In this document: piece after piece, positions 17,580-26,030 of the stretch
Position numbering within the stretch: position 1 is the stretch's first letter
Layout: each line of letters begins with the position of its first letter
Assembly (NCBI GenBank): GCA_902362865.1
Contig: CABIYE010000008.1
Span: 46,968-110,967, forward strand
Length of the DNA stretch: 64,000 nt
Source: Clostridiaceae bacterium
Lineage (GTDB): Bacteria > Bacillota > Clostridia > Lachnospirales > Lachnospiraceae
Direction: 5' to 3'
Made by a program: the position numbers and the translations under genes
The notes under the pieces: model-generated
What the model was told of the DNA's origin: nothing
The model's database searches: none
The model's input: only the letters and a program-made list of their open reading frames with translations

Positions 17580-18150
17580 GCATATGATATATCTGGCGGC
17601 TGGCAACAGCCGCCGTTTTGGAACAAATAAACTTTTGCATGTATATCGAGGGAAGCATTTATACCGTTACGGGTTGGATATGCTGGAAGAACTCTGCTAT
17701 AAACGCTCTGACTGTATCTTGTATGTTGTGTCGCAGTACCGGGAAATTTTGGAACAGGCAAAAAAGGGAGGCGTGCAGGTGGTATACAGCCCGGACAGCT
17801 ATAAAGGCATGTCCTATACCATTGAGGCAGCTCTTCATGCTGTGGGAGATATTCCGGAAGAAGATTTTCTTGTATTTGTGGTGGCAGATCAGCCGGGACT
17901 TACGGAATATACCGTTGAAAAGCTGCTTGCGGCAGCGGATTTTGGTGTTGAGACGGCTTCCGTAAGGTATGGCAGCACCCCCGGAAGTCCGACGCTTTTC
18001 TCCGCCCGGCTGATGCCGGAGCTTCTTGCTTTGAAAGGAGATGAAGGGGGACGCAAAGTTATACGGAATCATCCATGCGTTTATATAGAGGCGGAAAGTG
18101 CAGAAGAGCTTTATGATATTGATACGCCAGAAGAAGGAGGAATGTTATGA
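17572..18150 (+). CDS. MocA-like molybdenum cofactor nucleotidyltransferase
   Basis: A 192-residue nucleotidyltransferase of the MobA/MocA family, expected to add CMP to molybdopterin to give the cytosine dinucleotide cofactor used by hydroxylases. LAAGNSRRFGTNKLL (about residues 8-22) is the nucleotide-binding loop, VVADQPGL holds the metal-binding Asp, and GSPTLFS follows. It overlaps the catalytic subunit by 8 nt and the EamA gene by 4 nt, so all are translationally coupled. Confidence 0.88.
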   Translation: MNKHMIYLAAGNSRRFGTNKLLHVYRGKHLYRYGLDMLEELCYKRSDCILYVVSQYREILEQAKKGGVQVVYSPDSYKGMSYTIEAALHAVGDIPEEDFLVFVVADQPGLTEYTVEKLLAAADFGVETASVRYGSTPGSPTLFSARLMPELLALKGDEGGRKVIRNHPCVYIEAESAEELYDIDTPEEGGML

Positions 18151-19040
18151 TGGCGGAAAACAGGAAAAGATACAAAGGAATTCTTTCTATTATCTGTTCG
18201 GCGTTTTGCTTTGCGCTGATGAATATGTTTGTACGTCTTGCGGGAGATATTCCATCGGTGCAGAAAAGCTTCTTCCGAAACCTGGTGGCATTTTTCTTTG
18301 CAATTGTTATTATGAAAAAGGAAGGCATTCCCTTTGCAGTTAAGAAAGAAAACCGGAAGGATCTCATTTTGCGTTCCACATTTGGGACGCTTGGAATTCT
18401 CTGTAATTTTTATGCAGTGGATCATCTTGTGCTGGCAGACGCTTCTATGCTGAATAAAATGTCTCCGTTTTTTGTTGTGCTGTTCAGTTTCTTTTTGCTA
18501 AAAGAGAAAATTACGGTTCCTCAGGCAGTATTCGTAGCAGGTGCATTTTTAGGGAGCCTGCTGGTGATAAAGCCCACTTTCTCTAATATGGATTTCCTCC
18601 CGTCGCTGATAGGGCTGGCTGGTGGGATGGGAGCCGGAATTGCCTACACATTTGTGCGCAAACTGAGCCTTCATGGAGAAGCAGGGCCGGTCATTGTATG
18701 CTTTTTTTCGGCATTTTCCTGCATCGTTACTTTGCCTTTTCTCCTGTTTGATTACCATACAATGAGCGGGGGTCAGTTTGTAAGCCTGCTTTTTGCGGGA
18801 CTTTCTGCCGCAGGCGGACAGTTCGGCATTACAGCAGCCTATTCCTACGCTCCGGCAAGGGAGATTTCTGTTTATGACTATTCTCAGATTATTTTTTCGG
18901 CGCTTCTGGGATTTTTGGTATTTGGACAGATTCCGGACTGGCTGAGCTGGATCGGATATGGAGTCATCTGTACGATGGCATTACTGATGTTTCTTTATAA
19001 TCAAAGAAAGTTCATGAATAAAAAAAGGCTGCCGCGTTAA
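18147..19040 (+). CDS. EamA-family (DMT) transporter
   Basis: A 297-residue membrane protein with about ten spans formed by two EamA repeats (roughly residues 10-145 and 155-290). It ends in a basic tail. The family exports metabolites and amino acids of many kinds. It is the last gene of the hydroxylase operon, overlapping the MocA-like gene by 4 nt (ATGA), so export of a purine product or cofactor precursor is possible, but the cargo is unknown. Confidence 0.85.
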   Translation: MMAENRKRYKGILSIICSAFCFALMNMFVRLAGDIPSVQKSFFRNLVAFFFAIVIMKKEGIPFAVKKENRKDLILRSTFGTLGILCNFYAVDHLVLADASMLNKMSPFFVVLFSFFLLKEKITVPQAVFVAGAFLGSLLVIKPTFSNMDFLPSLIGLAGGMGAGIAYTFVRKLSLHGEAGPVIVCFFSAFSCIVTLPFLLFDYHTMSGGQFVSLLFAGLSAAGGQFGITAAYSYAPAREISVYDYSQIIFSALLGFLVFGQIPDWLSWIGYGVICTMALLMFLYNQRKFMNKKRLPR

Positions 19041-19056
19041 ATAGTTAATGCGGCAG
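19021..19056. terminator. Bidirectional terminator between EamA and J-domain genes
   Basis: Stem CTGCCGCGTT / AATGCGGCAG (19029-19038, 19047-19056) with one wobble and an 8-nt loop. The A-run at 19021-19026 gives a U-tract for the minus strand, so it serves the convergent J-domain gene best. Confidence 0.8.
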
Positions 19057-19078
19057 ATCCAAGTTTTATCTGTATTTG

Positions 19079-19738
19079 TCATTTCATCATTTTATTTAAA
19101 GTTGTAAGAAATGATTCTGTGTGATTTAATATTTTTTTCCTTTCAAAATTCGATTTACACTGTTCCAGATAACTGTCGTACATAGAAAAAAGCATGGCGT
19201 AGGACAGATCTCTGTGCTGGCTCCATTGAAAAAGAAGCCAGTTCATAGCATGAGAGAACCAGTATTTTTTCGGAATATCTCCGGATTCTAATACTTGAAT
19301 ATGTATCTGCGCTTCAGAAGCCAGCTGAGATAATTCATTGCGGTTTTCAGATGAAAGCTCCTGCTTCCCCCAGCGTTTTTGCTTTAGAATCTGACTGCCT
19401 TGGCATACCAGTTCATTCAGTTTGTTAGCAGCTTCCCAGAATGGAGCAAAGTTCGGTGAAAGCGGCGCGTTATCTGCAGGACGGCTTCCATGGACTGGCC
19501 GGTCTTCTCGCCGGATTGGATTGCGGATACGGCGATCGTAAATCCGTCTGTTGGTCGGGTTAATCAGGATGCGGTAAGCATCCAGTACATTCTGGATGTA
19601 AAGTGTGGTATCATGACCGCTGTTCGTATTGGCATCCGGGTGCAGACGTTTTACCAGAAAATTCTTAGCATTGGTAATTTCTTCGTCTGTCGCATCCATA
19701 GGTATGCCAAGCAGGTCATAGTAGGTGCAATCTTTCAT
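19079..19738 (-). CDS. J-domain (DnaJ N-terminal) protein
   Basis: A 219-residue protein with an N-terminal J domain (about residues 1-70) including the HPD motif at 33-35, the site that stimulates Hsp70 ATPase. No Gly/Phe region, zinc centre or DnaJ C-terminal domain is present. The remaining 140 residues are helical and charged and are not recognised. It is therefore a specialised co-chaperone and not DnaJ itself. Stands alone on the minus strand. Confidence 0.88.
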   Translation of the reverse strand: MKDCTYYDLLGIPMDATDEEITNAKNFLVKRLHPDANTNSGHDTTLYIQNVLDAYRILINPTNRRIYDRRIRNPIRREDRPVHGSRPADNAPLSPNFAPFWEAANKLNELVCQGSQILKQKRWGKQELSSENRNELSQLASEAQIHIQVLESGDIPKKYWFSHAMNWLLFQWSQHRDLSYAMLFSMYDSYLEQCKSNFERKKILNHTESFLTTLNKMMK

Positions 19739-19884
19739 AATTCAAACTCCCCTTATATTCTGCCGTCAAATGTATCTGCGGCAGTTCCATTTTCTCCCAT
19801 GTATAATCATACGATAGATTGGAGATGAAATCAATAGTATTCTGAAACTGCATCTGGCATGGTTAAAATTATATAAACTGGATA

Positions 19885-19912
19885 TTTAAAACAATCCATT
19901 TTTGCGTATAAT
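19885..19912 (+). promoter_or_regulatory. Promoter of pdxST
   Basis: TATAAT at 19907-19912 with a poor -35 (TTTAAA, 19885-19890, 16-bp spacing). AGGAGG precedes the pdxS start. No PdxR-type regulator gene is adjacent. Confidence 0.45.
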
Positions 19913-19945
19913 GGAATCTAAATAAAAAACAGGAGGATAAAAATA

Positions 19946-20821
19946 ATGAAAGAAAGCAGATATGAATTAAATAAACAGTTGGCGCAGATGTTAAAAGGCG
20001 GTGTTATTATGGATGTCACCACGCCGGAACAGGCGAAAATAGCAGAAGCGGCGGGGGCATGTGCGGTTATGGCGCTGGAAAGAATTCCGGCTGATATACG
20101 GGCGGCAGGAGGGGTTTCCCGGATGAGTGATCCGAAGATGATCCGGGGGATTCAGGAAGCGGTTTCCATTCCGGTTATGGCAAAATGCCGCATTGGACAC
20201 TTTGTAGAGGCACAGGTACTGGAAGCTATAGAGATTGACTATATTGATGAAAGTGAAGTGCTGTCACCGGCGGATGACATTTATCATATTGATAAGACGA
20301 AATTTAAAGTACCATTTGTCTGCGGTGCGAGAGATCTAGGGGAAGCGCTCCGGCGTATTGCAGAAGGCGCTTCTATGATACGTACGAAGGGGGAACCGGG
20401 AACCGGGGATGTTGTGCAGGCTGTACGGCATATGAGGGCAATGAATGCGGAGATACGAAAGATTCAGAATCTCCGGGATGATGAGCTTTTTGAAGCGGCG
20501 AAACAACTTCAGGTTCCGGTAGATCTGCTTACATATGTTCATGAAAATGGCAGGCTCCCGGTAGTGAACTTTGCAGCGGGAGGAGTTGCAACTCCGGCGG
20601 ATGCGGCTCTGATGATGCAGCTTGGGGCGGAAGGTGTATTCGTAGGATCAGGAATCTTTAAATCCGGCGACCCGGCAAAAAGAGCAGCGGCTATTGTGAA
20701 GGCGGTAACGAATTATACGGATGCAAAACTAATTGCAGAGCTTTCCACAGATTTGGGAGAGGCAATGGTAGGAATTAATGAACAGGAAATAGAGCTTCTT
20801 ATGGCAGAGCGGGGGAAATAA
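19946..20821 (+). CDS. pdxS: Pyridoxal 5'-phosphate synthase subunit PdxS
   Basis: Synthase subunit that makes pyridoxal phosphate from ribose 5-phosphate, glyceraldehyde 3-phosphate and ammonia. The (beta/alpha)8 protein of 291 residues has [21 protein letters not shown], the lysine-bearing [25 protein letters not shown] and the phosphate loop [12 protein letters not shown]. Standard length. Paired with pdxT one nucleotide downstream. Confidence 0.98.
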   Translation: MKESRYELNKQLAQMLKGGVIMDVTTPEQAKIAEAAGACAVMALERIPADIRAAGGVSRMSDPKMIRGIQEAVSIPVMAKCRIGHFVEAQVLEAIEIDYIDESEVLSPADDIYHIDKTKFKVPFVCGARDLGEALRRIAEGASMIRTKGEPGTGDVVQAVRHMRAMNAEIRKIQNLRDDELFEAAKQLQVPVDLLTYVHENGRLPVVNFAAGGVATPADAALMMQLGAEGVFVGSGIFKSGDPAKRAAAIVKAVTNYTDAKLIAELSTDLGEAMVGINEQEIELLMAERGK

Positions 20822-20822
20822 G

Positions 20823-21401
20823 ATGGTAGTGGCAGTTTTAGCTTTGCAGGGAGCGTTTGCAGAGCATGGGCAGATGCTTGACAGACAGAAAACAGAACAT
20901 TTTGAGATACGGCAGAAAAAGGATTTGAAGCGGCCGTTTGATGCATTGATTTTACCGGGAGGAGAAAGTACCGTTATGGGAAAATTGCTTCGTGATCTGG
21001 AGCTGTTTGAGCCTATCCGCGAGAAAATAAATGCAGGCATGCCTGTGCTTGGAACCTGTGCGGGTCTGATTCTTCTTGCAAATGAGGTGGAAGAAGGGAA
21101 TTCTCATCTTGGCACGATGGATATCTGTGTTAGAAGAAATGCTTATGGAAGACAATTGGGAAGCTTCTGTGCCGAAGAAGAATTTGGGACTTTGGGAAAG
21201 ATACCCATGGTATTTATCCGTGCGCCTTATATTGTGAAAACAGGGAGTCATGTAGAAATCCTGGCAAAAACCGGCGGAAGGATTGTGGCAGCAAGGCAGG
21301 GAAATCAGCTTGTGACAGCATTCCATCCGGAACTTACGGAAGATGACAGAGTCATTCGGTATTTTTTGCAGATGGCAGCAGGTGCGGCGGAGAGAAGATA
21401 A
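20823..21401 (+). CDS. pdxT: Pyridoxal 5'-phosphate synthase glutaminase subunit PdxT
   Basis: Class I-type glutaminase that feeds ammonia to PdxS. The nucleophile Cys lies in LGTCAGLILLA (about residues 77-87) and the catalytic His and Glu in FHPEL near 172. GGESTVMGKL is the PdxT-specific loop. 192 residues, full length. Confidence 0.98.
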   Translation: MVVAVLALQGAFAEHGQMLDRQKTEHFEIRQKKDLKRPFDALILPGGESTVMGKLLRDLELFEPIREKINAGMPVLGTCAGLILLANEVEEGNSHLGTMDICVRRNAYGRQLGSFCAEEEFGTLGKIPMVFIRAPYIVKTGSHVEILAKTGGRIVAARQGNQLVTAFHPELTEDDRVIRYFLQMAAGAAERR

Positions 21402-21410
21402 AATTTCCTT

Positions 21411-21439
21411 TTGCAAAAATGAAAAAAATGATATAAAAT
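21411..21439 (+). promoter_or_regulatory. Candidate promoter of the MATE gene leader
   Basis: TTGCAA (21411-21416), 17 bp, TAAAAT (21434-21439). The predicted start near 21446 falls just before the hairpin at 21449, so the hairpin would be the first thing transcribed. Confidence 0.45.
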
Positions 21440-21448
21440 ATAAATATA

Positions 21449-21496
21449 GTGTGTAGCCAGAGGCGTAAACCCAGCTTTTGGCCGCACATTTTTTTT
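21449..21496 (+). terminator. Hairpin with U8 tract: pdxST terminator and/or MATE leader attenuator
   Basis: Two stacked helices: GTGTG / CGCAC (21449-21453, 21483-21487) outside and GCCAGAGG / CTTTTGGC (21456-21463, 21475-21482; two G-U pairs) inside, with loop CGTAAACCCAG, then eight T. It stops about 12 nt before the AAGGAGG of the MATE gene. It matches no riboswitch class I can name. Confidence 0.7.
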
Positions 21497-21525
21497 ATGC
21501 AATTCTTAAGGAGGTTTTACAAAAA

Positions 21526-22929
21526 ATGGAGAAACAAAATGCAAATGCTTTTCTTGTGCAGGAAAAAATAGGAACTTTAATGAAAAAATACTCTATCCCA
21601 TGTATTATTTCGCTTTTGGTTGCGGCGCTTTATAATATCGTAGACCAGATATTCATTGCAAATGCCAGTTATCTGGGTTCCTACGGCAATGCGGCGAATA
21701 CGGTGGTGTTTCCACTGACGGTAGTGGCGCTGGCGCTGGCAGTTATGATCGGAGACGGCTGCTGTGCATTTGTTAGTATCAGTCTGGGAGAGAAGAAGGA
21801 AGAAAACGCGCATCGAAGTGTAGGAAATGCAATTGTGCTGTGTTTGATTATTAGTATCATATTGACAGCAGTATACCTGATTTTTCAGGAACAGATTTTG
21901 ACTATGTTTGGTGGAAAAGTAAATGAAGAGACATTTCGGCATTCAAAGGAATACTTCTTCTATATTTCGATAGGAATTCCTTTCTATATGTTCGGGCAGG
22001 CGATGAATCCGGTTATCCGATCTGATGGAAGCCCACGGTTTGCCATGGTTTCTACATTGGCAGGCGCAGTTGTCAATATTATCCTGGATCCGGTTTTTAT
22101 TTTTGGATTTCAGTGGGGAATGATGGGAGCAGCAGTAGCAACCGTTATGGGACAGGTGCTCACAGCGCTGCTGGCGGTATGGTATCTATTCCACATGAAA
22201 GCAGTACATTTGAAAAAGAGCAGTTTCAGATTAAGTTTTAAAGTATCGAGGCGGTTTCTGGCTCTTGGAATCTGCAGCTTTTTAGCGCAGATCTCCCTGG
22301 TTGCGGCAATGGCGGCTATTAACAATATGATTCGGAAATATGGCGCTGTGGATCCGGTCTTCGGACAGCCGGAATATGCGCAGATTCCAATGGCGGTGGT
22401 CGGGATTGTAATGAAGTTTTTCCAGATTGTCATTTCCATTGTCATAGGTATGGCAGCAGGATGTATTCCGATTGTGGGATATAATATAGGAGCAGGAAGG
22501 AAAGACAGAGTGAAGACATTATTTACCTATCTGCTGATTGCAGAAGCGGCGGTAGGAGCAGTGGCGTTTTTAATTGTAGAATTACTGCCCAGACAATTGA
22601 TTGGAATATTCGGTGCGGCAAATGAAAGTGTATATTATACAGAATTTGCTATAAAAGCATTTCGTATTTATCTGTGTATGATTATACTGGCATGCATCAA
22701 TAAGGCAACATTCATCTATCTTCAGGCTATGGGAAATGCATTGATATCCACCATGCTTTCCATGGTCAGGGAAATCGTCTTTGGCGTAGGATTTGCATTG
22801 ATTTTACCAATCTTCTTTGGATTGGATGGCGTGTTGTATTCCATGCCGGTATCTGACGTGCTGACGTTTTTCATATCATTAGTAGTTATCATTCATACCT
22901 ATCGCTCGCTGGGGGCAGAAAAAAAGTAG
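21526..22929 (+). CDS. MATE-family efflux transporter
   Basis: Multidrug/organic cation antiporter of about 467 residues with twelve predicted membrane spans in two homologous halves. PVIRSDGSPRFAM (first half) and the matching QAMGNAL in the second half are the inter-span motifs of the family. ATG 21526 is chosen because AAGGAGG lies at 21508-21514; an upstream TTG at 21478 is inside the leader hairpin. The cargo is unknown. Confidence 0.92.
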   Translation: MEKQNANAFLVQEKIGTLMKKYSIPCIISLLVAALYNIVDQIFIANASYLGSYGNAANTVVFPLTVVALALAVMIGDGCCAFVSISLGEKKEENAHRSVGNAIVLCLIISIILTAVYLIFQEQILTMFGGKVNEETFRHSKEYFFYISIGIPFYMFGQAMNPVIRSDGSPRFAMVSTLAGAVVNIILDPVFIFGFQWGMMGAAVATVMGQVLTALLAVWYLFHMKAVHLKKSSFRLSFKVSRRFLALGICSFLAQISLVAAMAAINNMIRKYGAVDPVFGQPEYAQIPMAVVGIVMKFFQIVISIVIGMAAGCIPIVGYNIGAGRKDRVKTLFTYLLIAEAAVGAVAFLIVELLPRQLIGIFGAANESVYYTEFAIKAFRIYLCMIILACINKATFIYLQAMGNALISTMLSMVREIVFGVGFALILPIFFGLDGVLYSMPVSDVLTFFISLVVIIHTYRSLGAEKK

Positions 22930-22972
22930 TAGATATTTTAACGGATTTATAATAGAATAAACATATGCAGGA

Positions 22973-22994
22973 AGCGCCGGTTCAAACCGGCGCT
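22973..22994 (+). terminator. Hairpin after the MATE gene
   Basis: AGCGCCGGTT / AACCGGCGCT arms with almost no loop (about 9 bp and a 4-nt loop in practice). The following ATCATTGTG is a weak U-tract. Confidence 0.6.
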
Positions 22995-23035
22995 ATCATT
23001 GTGTTATAGAGAAAAAGAAAGAAGAGAAGAGGTAG

Positions 23036-23599
23036 ATGAAGAATTTACAAATTACCCACTGGTGCCATGAAATTATCCGTTCGCAGGCGAAGGCCGGAGG
23101 ACATTATATCGACGCAACTATGGGAAAGGGCAACGATACGGTGTTTCTTTGTCAGCTTGCGGGAGAAAAGGGGAGTGTGCTCGCTTTCGATATTCAGAAG
23201 GAAGCATTGGAAATGACAGAAAAAAAGTTGGAGGAAAAGGGACTGGCAGACAGAGCAAAGTTAATTCTTGACGGTCATGAACATATGGATCAGTATGCCA
23301 AAGAAGAAAGTATCGATGTAATCTGTTTCAATTTCGGCTATCTTCCGGGCGGCAACCATAAAATAGCTACCTGTCCGGAAACCAGTGTCCAGGCAGTCAG
23401 CCGGGGACTCGGCCTTCTGAAGAGCGGTGGAATGATGAGCCTGTGTATCTATAGTGGCGGGGATACGGGATTCGAGGAAAAAGACAGGATTTTGGCATTT
23501 TTAAAACAGATTTCTCCTAAAATATTTACAGTGATTACAAATGAATATTATAATAGAGAAAATAACCCGCCGATGCCCGTATTTGTGTTCAAAAATTAA
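23036..23599 (+). CDS. mnmM: tRNA 5-aminomethyl-2-thiouridine-methyltransferase, YtqB/MnmM family
   Basis: SAM-dependent methyltransferase of 187 residues from the YtqB family, which in Gram-positive bacteria completes mnm5s2U at the tRNA wobble position. The SAM motif is YIDATMGKGNDTVFL (about residues 24-38). FNFGYLPGGNH (about 101-111) is the family hallmark, and YYNRENNPPMP near the end is also conserved. Older annotations call it a putative rRNA methylase. Begins after a hairpin, with a promoter not clearly seen. Confidence 0.85.
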   Translation: MKNLQITHWCHEIIRSQAKAGGHYIDATMGKGNDTVFLCQLAGEKGSVLAFDIQKEALEMTEKKLEEKGLADRAKLILDGHEHMDQYAKEESIDVICFNFGYLPGGNHKIATCPETSVQAVSRGLGLLKSGGMMSLCIYSGGDTGFEEKDRILAFLKQISPKIFTVITNEYYNRENNPPMPVFVFKN

Positions 23600-23616
23600 T
23601 AGGTATAGGGCATAAT
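23588..23616 (+). promoter_or_regulatory. Candidate promoter of the flavin-binding protein gene
   Basis: TTCAAA (23588-23593), 17 bp, CATAAT (23611-23616), overlapping the mnmM stop codon. The start near 23623 lies 20 nt before the large palindrome. Confidence 0.4.
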
Positions 23617-23642
23617 ACACATAGGTACAGGGTAAATGTTAA

Positions 23643-23681
23643 TTTAGGACGTAGTAAAGTGTCACTTTACTACGTCCTAAA
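23643..23681. repeat. Perfect 39-nt palindrome directly before the ribosome site
   Basis: Two 19-bp arms (left TTTAGGACGTAGTAAAGTG) around one central T, without a mismatch. The inner part GTAAAGTG-T-CACTTTAC looks like a repressor operator. No T-run follows, so it is not a standard terminator. It ends at the base before GGAAAGG, the ribosome site of the next gene. Confidence 0.9.
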
Positions 23682-23695
23682 TGGAAAGGATACAT

Positions 23696-24172
23696 ATGAG
23701 AAGAAAGAACAGACAAGTGACAGATTGGAAAGAAATTAAAGAAATTGTAGGAAGATGTAAAGTCGCGAGGCTTGGCATGAATGATGATGGAAAAGTTTAT
23801 GTGGTGCCGATGAATTATGGCTGTGAGACCGAAGATGGCGGCAGGCTTACCTTCTATTTCCATTGTGCCAGGGAGGGAAGGAAAATGGATGTGTTGAAGA
23901 AAAATCCACAAGTTTGTCTGGAGCTGGACGGGAAACACGAACTGATGGAGGCGGAAGTTCCCTGCGGATACAGTTATTATTTCGAGAGCCTGATTGGGAA
24001 TGGGAGAGTAGAGATGCTTTCAGAACCGGAAGAAAAGGTAAGAGCGCTGAGAATTATTATGAAGCAGCAGACGGGAAAAGATTTTTGTGAGTTCCATGCA
24101 AATGCCGTGCAGGCTGTCTGCGTGCTTAAGGTAGAGCTTACGGATTATGAAGTAAAGCGCAATATGCCGTAA
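23696..24172 (+). CDS. Pyridoxamine 5'-phosphate oxidase-family (NimA-like) flavin-binding protein
   Basis: A 158-residue split-barrel flavoprotein. VARLGMNDDGKVYVVPMNYG (about residues 22-41) and FHCAREGRKMDVLKKNPQVC (about 54-73) are the FMN-binding strands. ALRIIMKQQTG resembles NimA-type nitroimidazole-resistance proteins, which share the fold, but the reaction is not predictable. ATG 23696 is preferred over 23681 because GGAAAGG lies 6 nt upstream; 23681 is the last base of the palindrome. It is a single gene under possible palindrome control. Confidence 0.8.
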   Translation: MRRKNRQVTDWKEIKEIVGRCKVARLGMNDDGKVYVVPMNYGCETEDGGRLTFYFHCAREGRKMDVLKKNPQVCLELDGKHELMEAEVPCGYSYYFESLIGNGRVEMLSEPEEKVRALRIIMKQQTGKDFCEFHANAVQAVCVLKVELTDYEVKRNMP

Positions 24173-24220
24173 GTCCGGCGCAGAGGTATGATAAAACGCA
24201 AATATGCAGAGGAAAATGCA

Positions 24221-24249
24221 TTGTTGAATTGAAAAATCCATGATAAACT
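24221..24249 (+). promoter_or_regulatory. Candidate promoter of the ior operon
   Basis: TTGTTG (24221-24226), 17 bp, TAAACT (24244-24249), 30 nt before the iorA start. Confidence 0.4.
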
Positions 24250-24278
24250 AATCATATGAAAGAAAGGATGGATTACAA

Positions 24279-26030
24279 ATGTTAAAGAAAAAAGTAATTA
24301 TGCTCGGTAATGAGGCGATTGCCAGAGGGGCTTACGAGGCGGGAGTGAAGGTGTCTGCCGCATACCCGGGGACGCCAAGTACCGAGATCAGTGAGTATCT
24401 GGTGCAGTATAAGGATGATTTGTACTGTGAATGGTCTCCCAATGAAAAGGTGGCGACGGAAGTAGCAATCGGTGCATCTGTAGCGGGTGTCCGTGCGATG
24501 TCTTGTATGAAGCATGTCGGGTTCAATGTGGCTGCAGATCCGGCTTATACCGTGTCTTACATGGGTGTAAATGGAGGGCTGGTGATTGTTGTGGCGGATG
24601 ATCCGGGACTTTACAGCTCCCAGAATGAGCAGGATACCAGAATGGTTGCCCGCGCGGCGCAGCTTCCGGTGCTGGAGCCGTCCGATAGTGCAGAAGCAAA
24701 AGACTTTGTGAAGGTGGCTTTTGAACTCAGTGAAAAATATGACCGCCCTTTTGTGTATCGTACAACTACAAGGCTTGCCCATTCACAGGGACTGGTAGAG
24801 CTGCAGGAGAGAGAGCAGGTTGAAGACAAGCCCTATGTAAAGAATATCCAGAAAACGGTTATGATGCCGGGTAACGCCAAGCTTCGGCATGTGGAAATTG
24901 AGAAACGCAACCTGGAGCTGGCAGAAGCTGCCAATACACTGCCGATTAATAAGGTGGAGATGAAAGATACGAAGATCGGCGTTATCACCAGCGGTATTCC
25001 ATATCAGTATGTGAAGGAAGCTCTTCCGGATGCTTCTGTTCTGAAGCTTGGTATGGTGAATCCTCTTCCGAGAAAATTAATTGAAGAGTTTGCTTCGAAA
25101 GTAGAAAAACTTTATATTGTAGAAGAGTTAGATCCGGTGATTGAAGAGCAGGTGAAGTCCTGGGGAATCCAGGCTGTTGGGAAAGAAATTTTCACGGTTC
25201 AGGGCGAGTATAGTGCCAATATGCTTCGGGAAGCAATTGCAGGTGAGAAGCTTGAAATTGCCGCGCCTGCAAAGGCTCCGGGAAGACCGCCGATTCTCTG
25301 TCCGGGATGTCCACACAGGAGTGTGTATTATGTATTGAATAAATTAAAGCTTCATGCGGCAGGAGATATCGGATGCTATACACTGGGCGCAGTTGCACCC
25401 TTAAGTGTGGTGGATACGACTATCTGCATGGGAGCGAGCATTTCCAGCCTTCATGGTATGGAGAAGGCGAAAGGAAAAGAATATGTTAAGAACTGGGTTG
25501 CCGTAATTGGAGATTCTACATTCTTACATACAGGCGTGAATTCGCTGATGAATATGATGTATAATAAAGCGACCGGAACGGTTATGATTCTGGACAATTC
25601 TACGACCGGAATGACAGGGCACCAGGATCATGCGGCAACCGGGAAAACCCTGCAGGGAGATCCGACCTATGCAATTGACATTCCGGCTCTGTGCCGTGCT
25701 ATAGGCGTGAAGAATGTCATTGAGGTCAATGCTTTTGACATAGCAGAACTGGAGAAAGTGGTCAAAGAAGAGGTGGCGAAGGATGAAGTGTCGGTTATCA
25801 TCACAAAGACTCCATGCGTATTGCTTAGCAAAGCAAAGAAGCCGCTCTATATTGCCCATGAGGATAAATGTAAAAAGTGTGGAATGTGTATGAAGCCCGG
25901 ATGTCCAGCCATGACGAAAAATACGGATGGGACCATCCACATTGATGATACAATGTGTACTGGATGTGGGTTGTGCGAGACTTTATGTAAGTTTGGCGCA
26001 ATTGAATTAGCAAAGGAAGGTGACAAATAA
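24279..26030 (+). CDS. iorA: Indolepyruvate:ferredoxin oxidoreductase alpha subunit IorA
   Basis: Thiamine diphosphate enzyme that oxidatively decarboxylates aryl-pyruvates from Trp, Phe and Tyr to aryl-acetyl-CoA, reducing ferredoxin. Residues 1-200 form the pyrimidine-binding half (VSAAYPGTPSTEISE). GDSTFLHTGVNSLMNM (about 411-426) lies in the diphosphate-binding half. Two 4Fe-4S motifs close the protein (CKKCGMCMKPGCP and CTGCGLCETLC). The full 583-residue length is present. The beta subunit overlaps by one base. Confidence 0.95.
   Translation: MLKKKVIMLGNEAIARGAYEAGVKVSAAYPGTPSTEISEYLVQYKDDLYCEWSPNEKVATEVAIGASVAGVRAMSCMKHVGFNVAADPAYTVSYMGVNGGLVIVVADDPGLYSSQNEQDTRMVARAAQLPVLEPSDSAEAKDFVKVAFELSEKYDRPFVYRTTTRLAHSQGLVELQEREQVEDKPYVKNIQKTVMMPGNAKLRHVEIEKRNLELAEAANTLPINKVEMKDTKIGVITSGIPYQYVKEALPDASVLKLGMVNPLPRKLIEEFASKVEKLYIVEELDPVIEEQVKSWGIQAVGKEIFTVQGEYSANMLREAIAGEKLEIAAPAKAPGRPPILCPGCPHRSVYYVLNKLKLHAAGDIGCYTLGAVAPLSVVDTTICMGASISSLHGMEKAKGKEYVKNWVAVIGDSTFLHTGVNSLMNMMYNKATGTVMILDNSTTGMTGHQDHAATGKTLQGDPTYAIDIPALCRAIGVKNVIEVNAFDIAELEKVVKEEVAKDEVSVIITKTPCVLLSKAKKPLYIAHEDKCKKCGMCMKPGCPAMTKNTDGTIHIDDTMCTGCGLCETLCKFGAIELAKEGDK

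Noticed and set aside
22973..22994. tRNA fragment (GGTTCAAACC)
   Set aside because: It is the centre of a plain hairpin; no acceptor or anticodon arms surround it.
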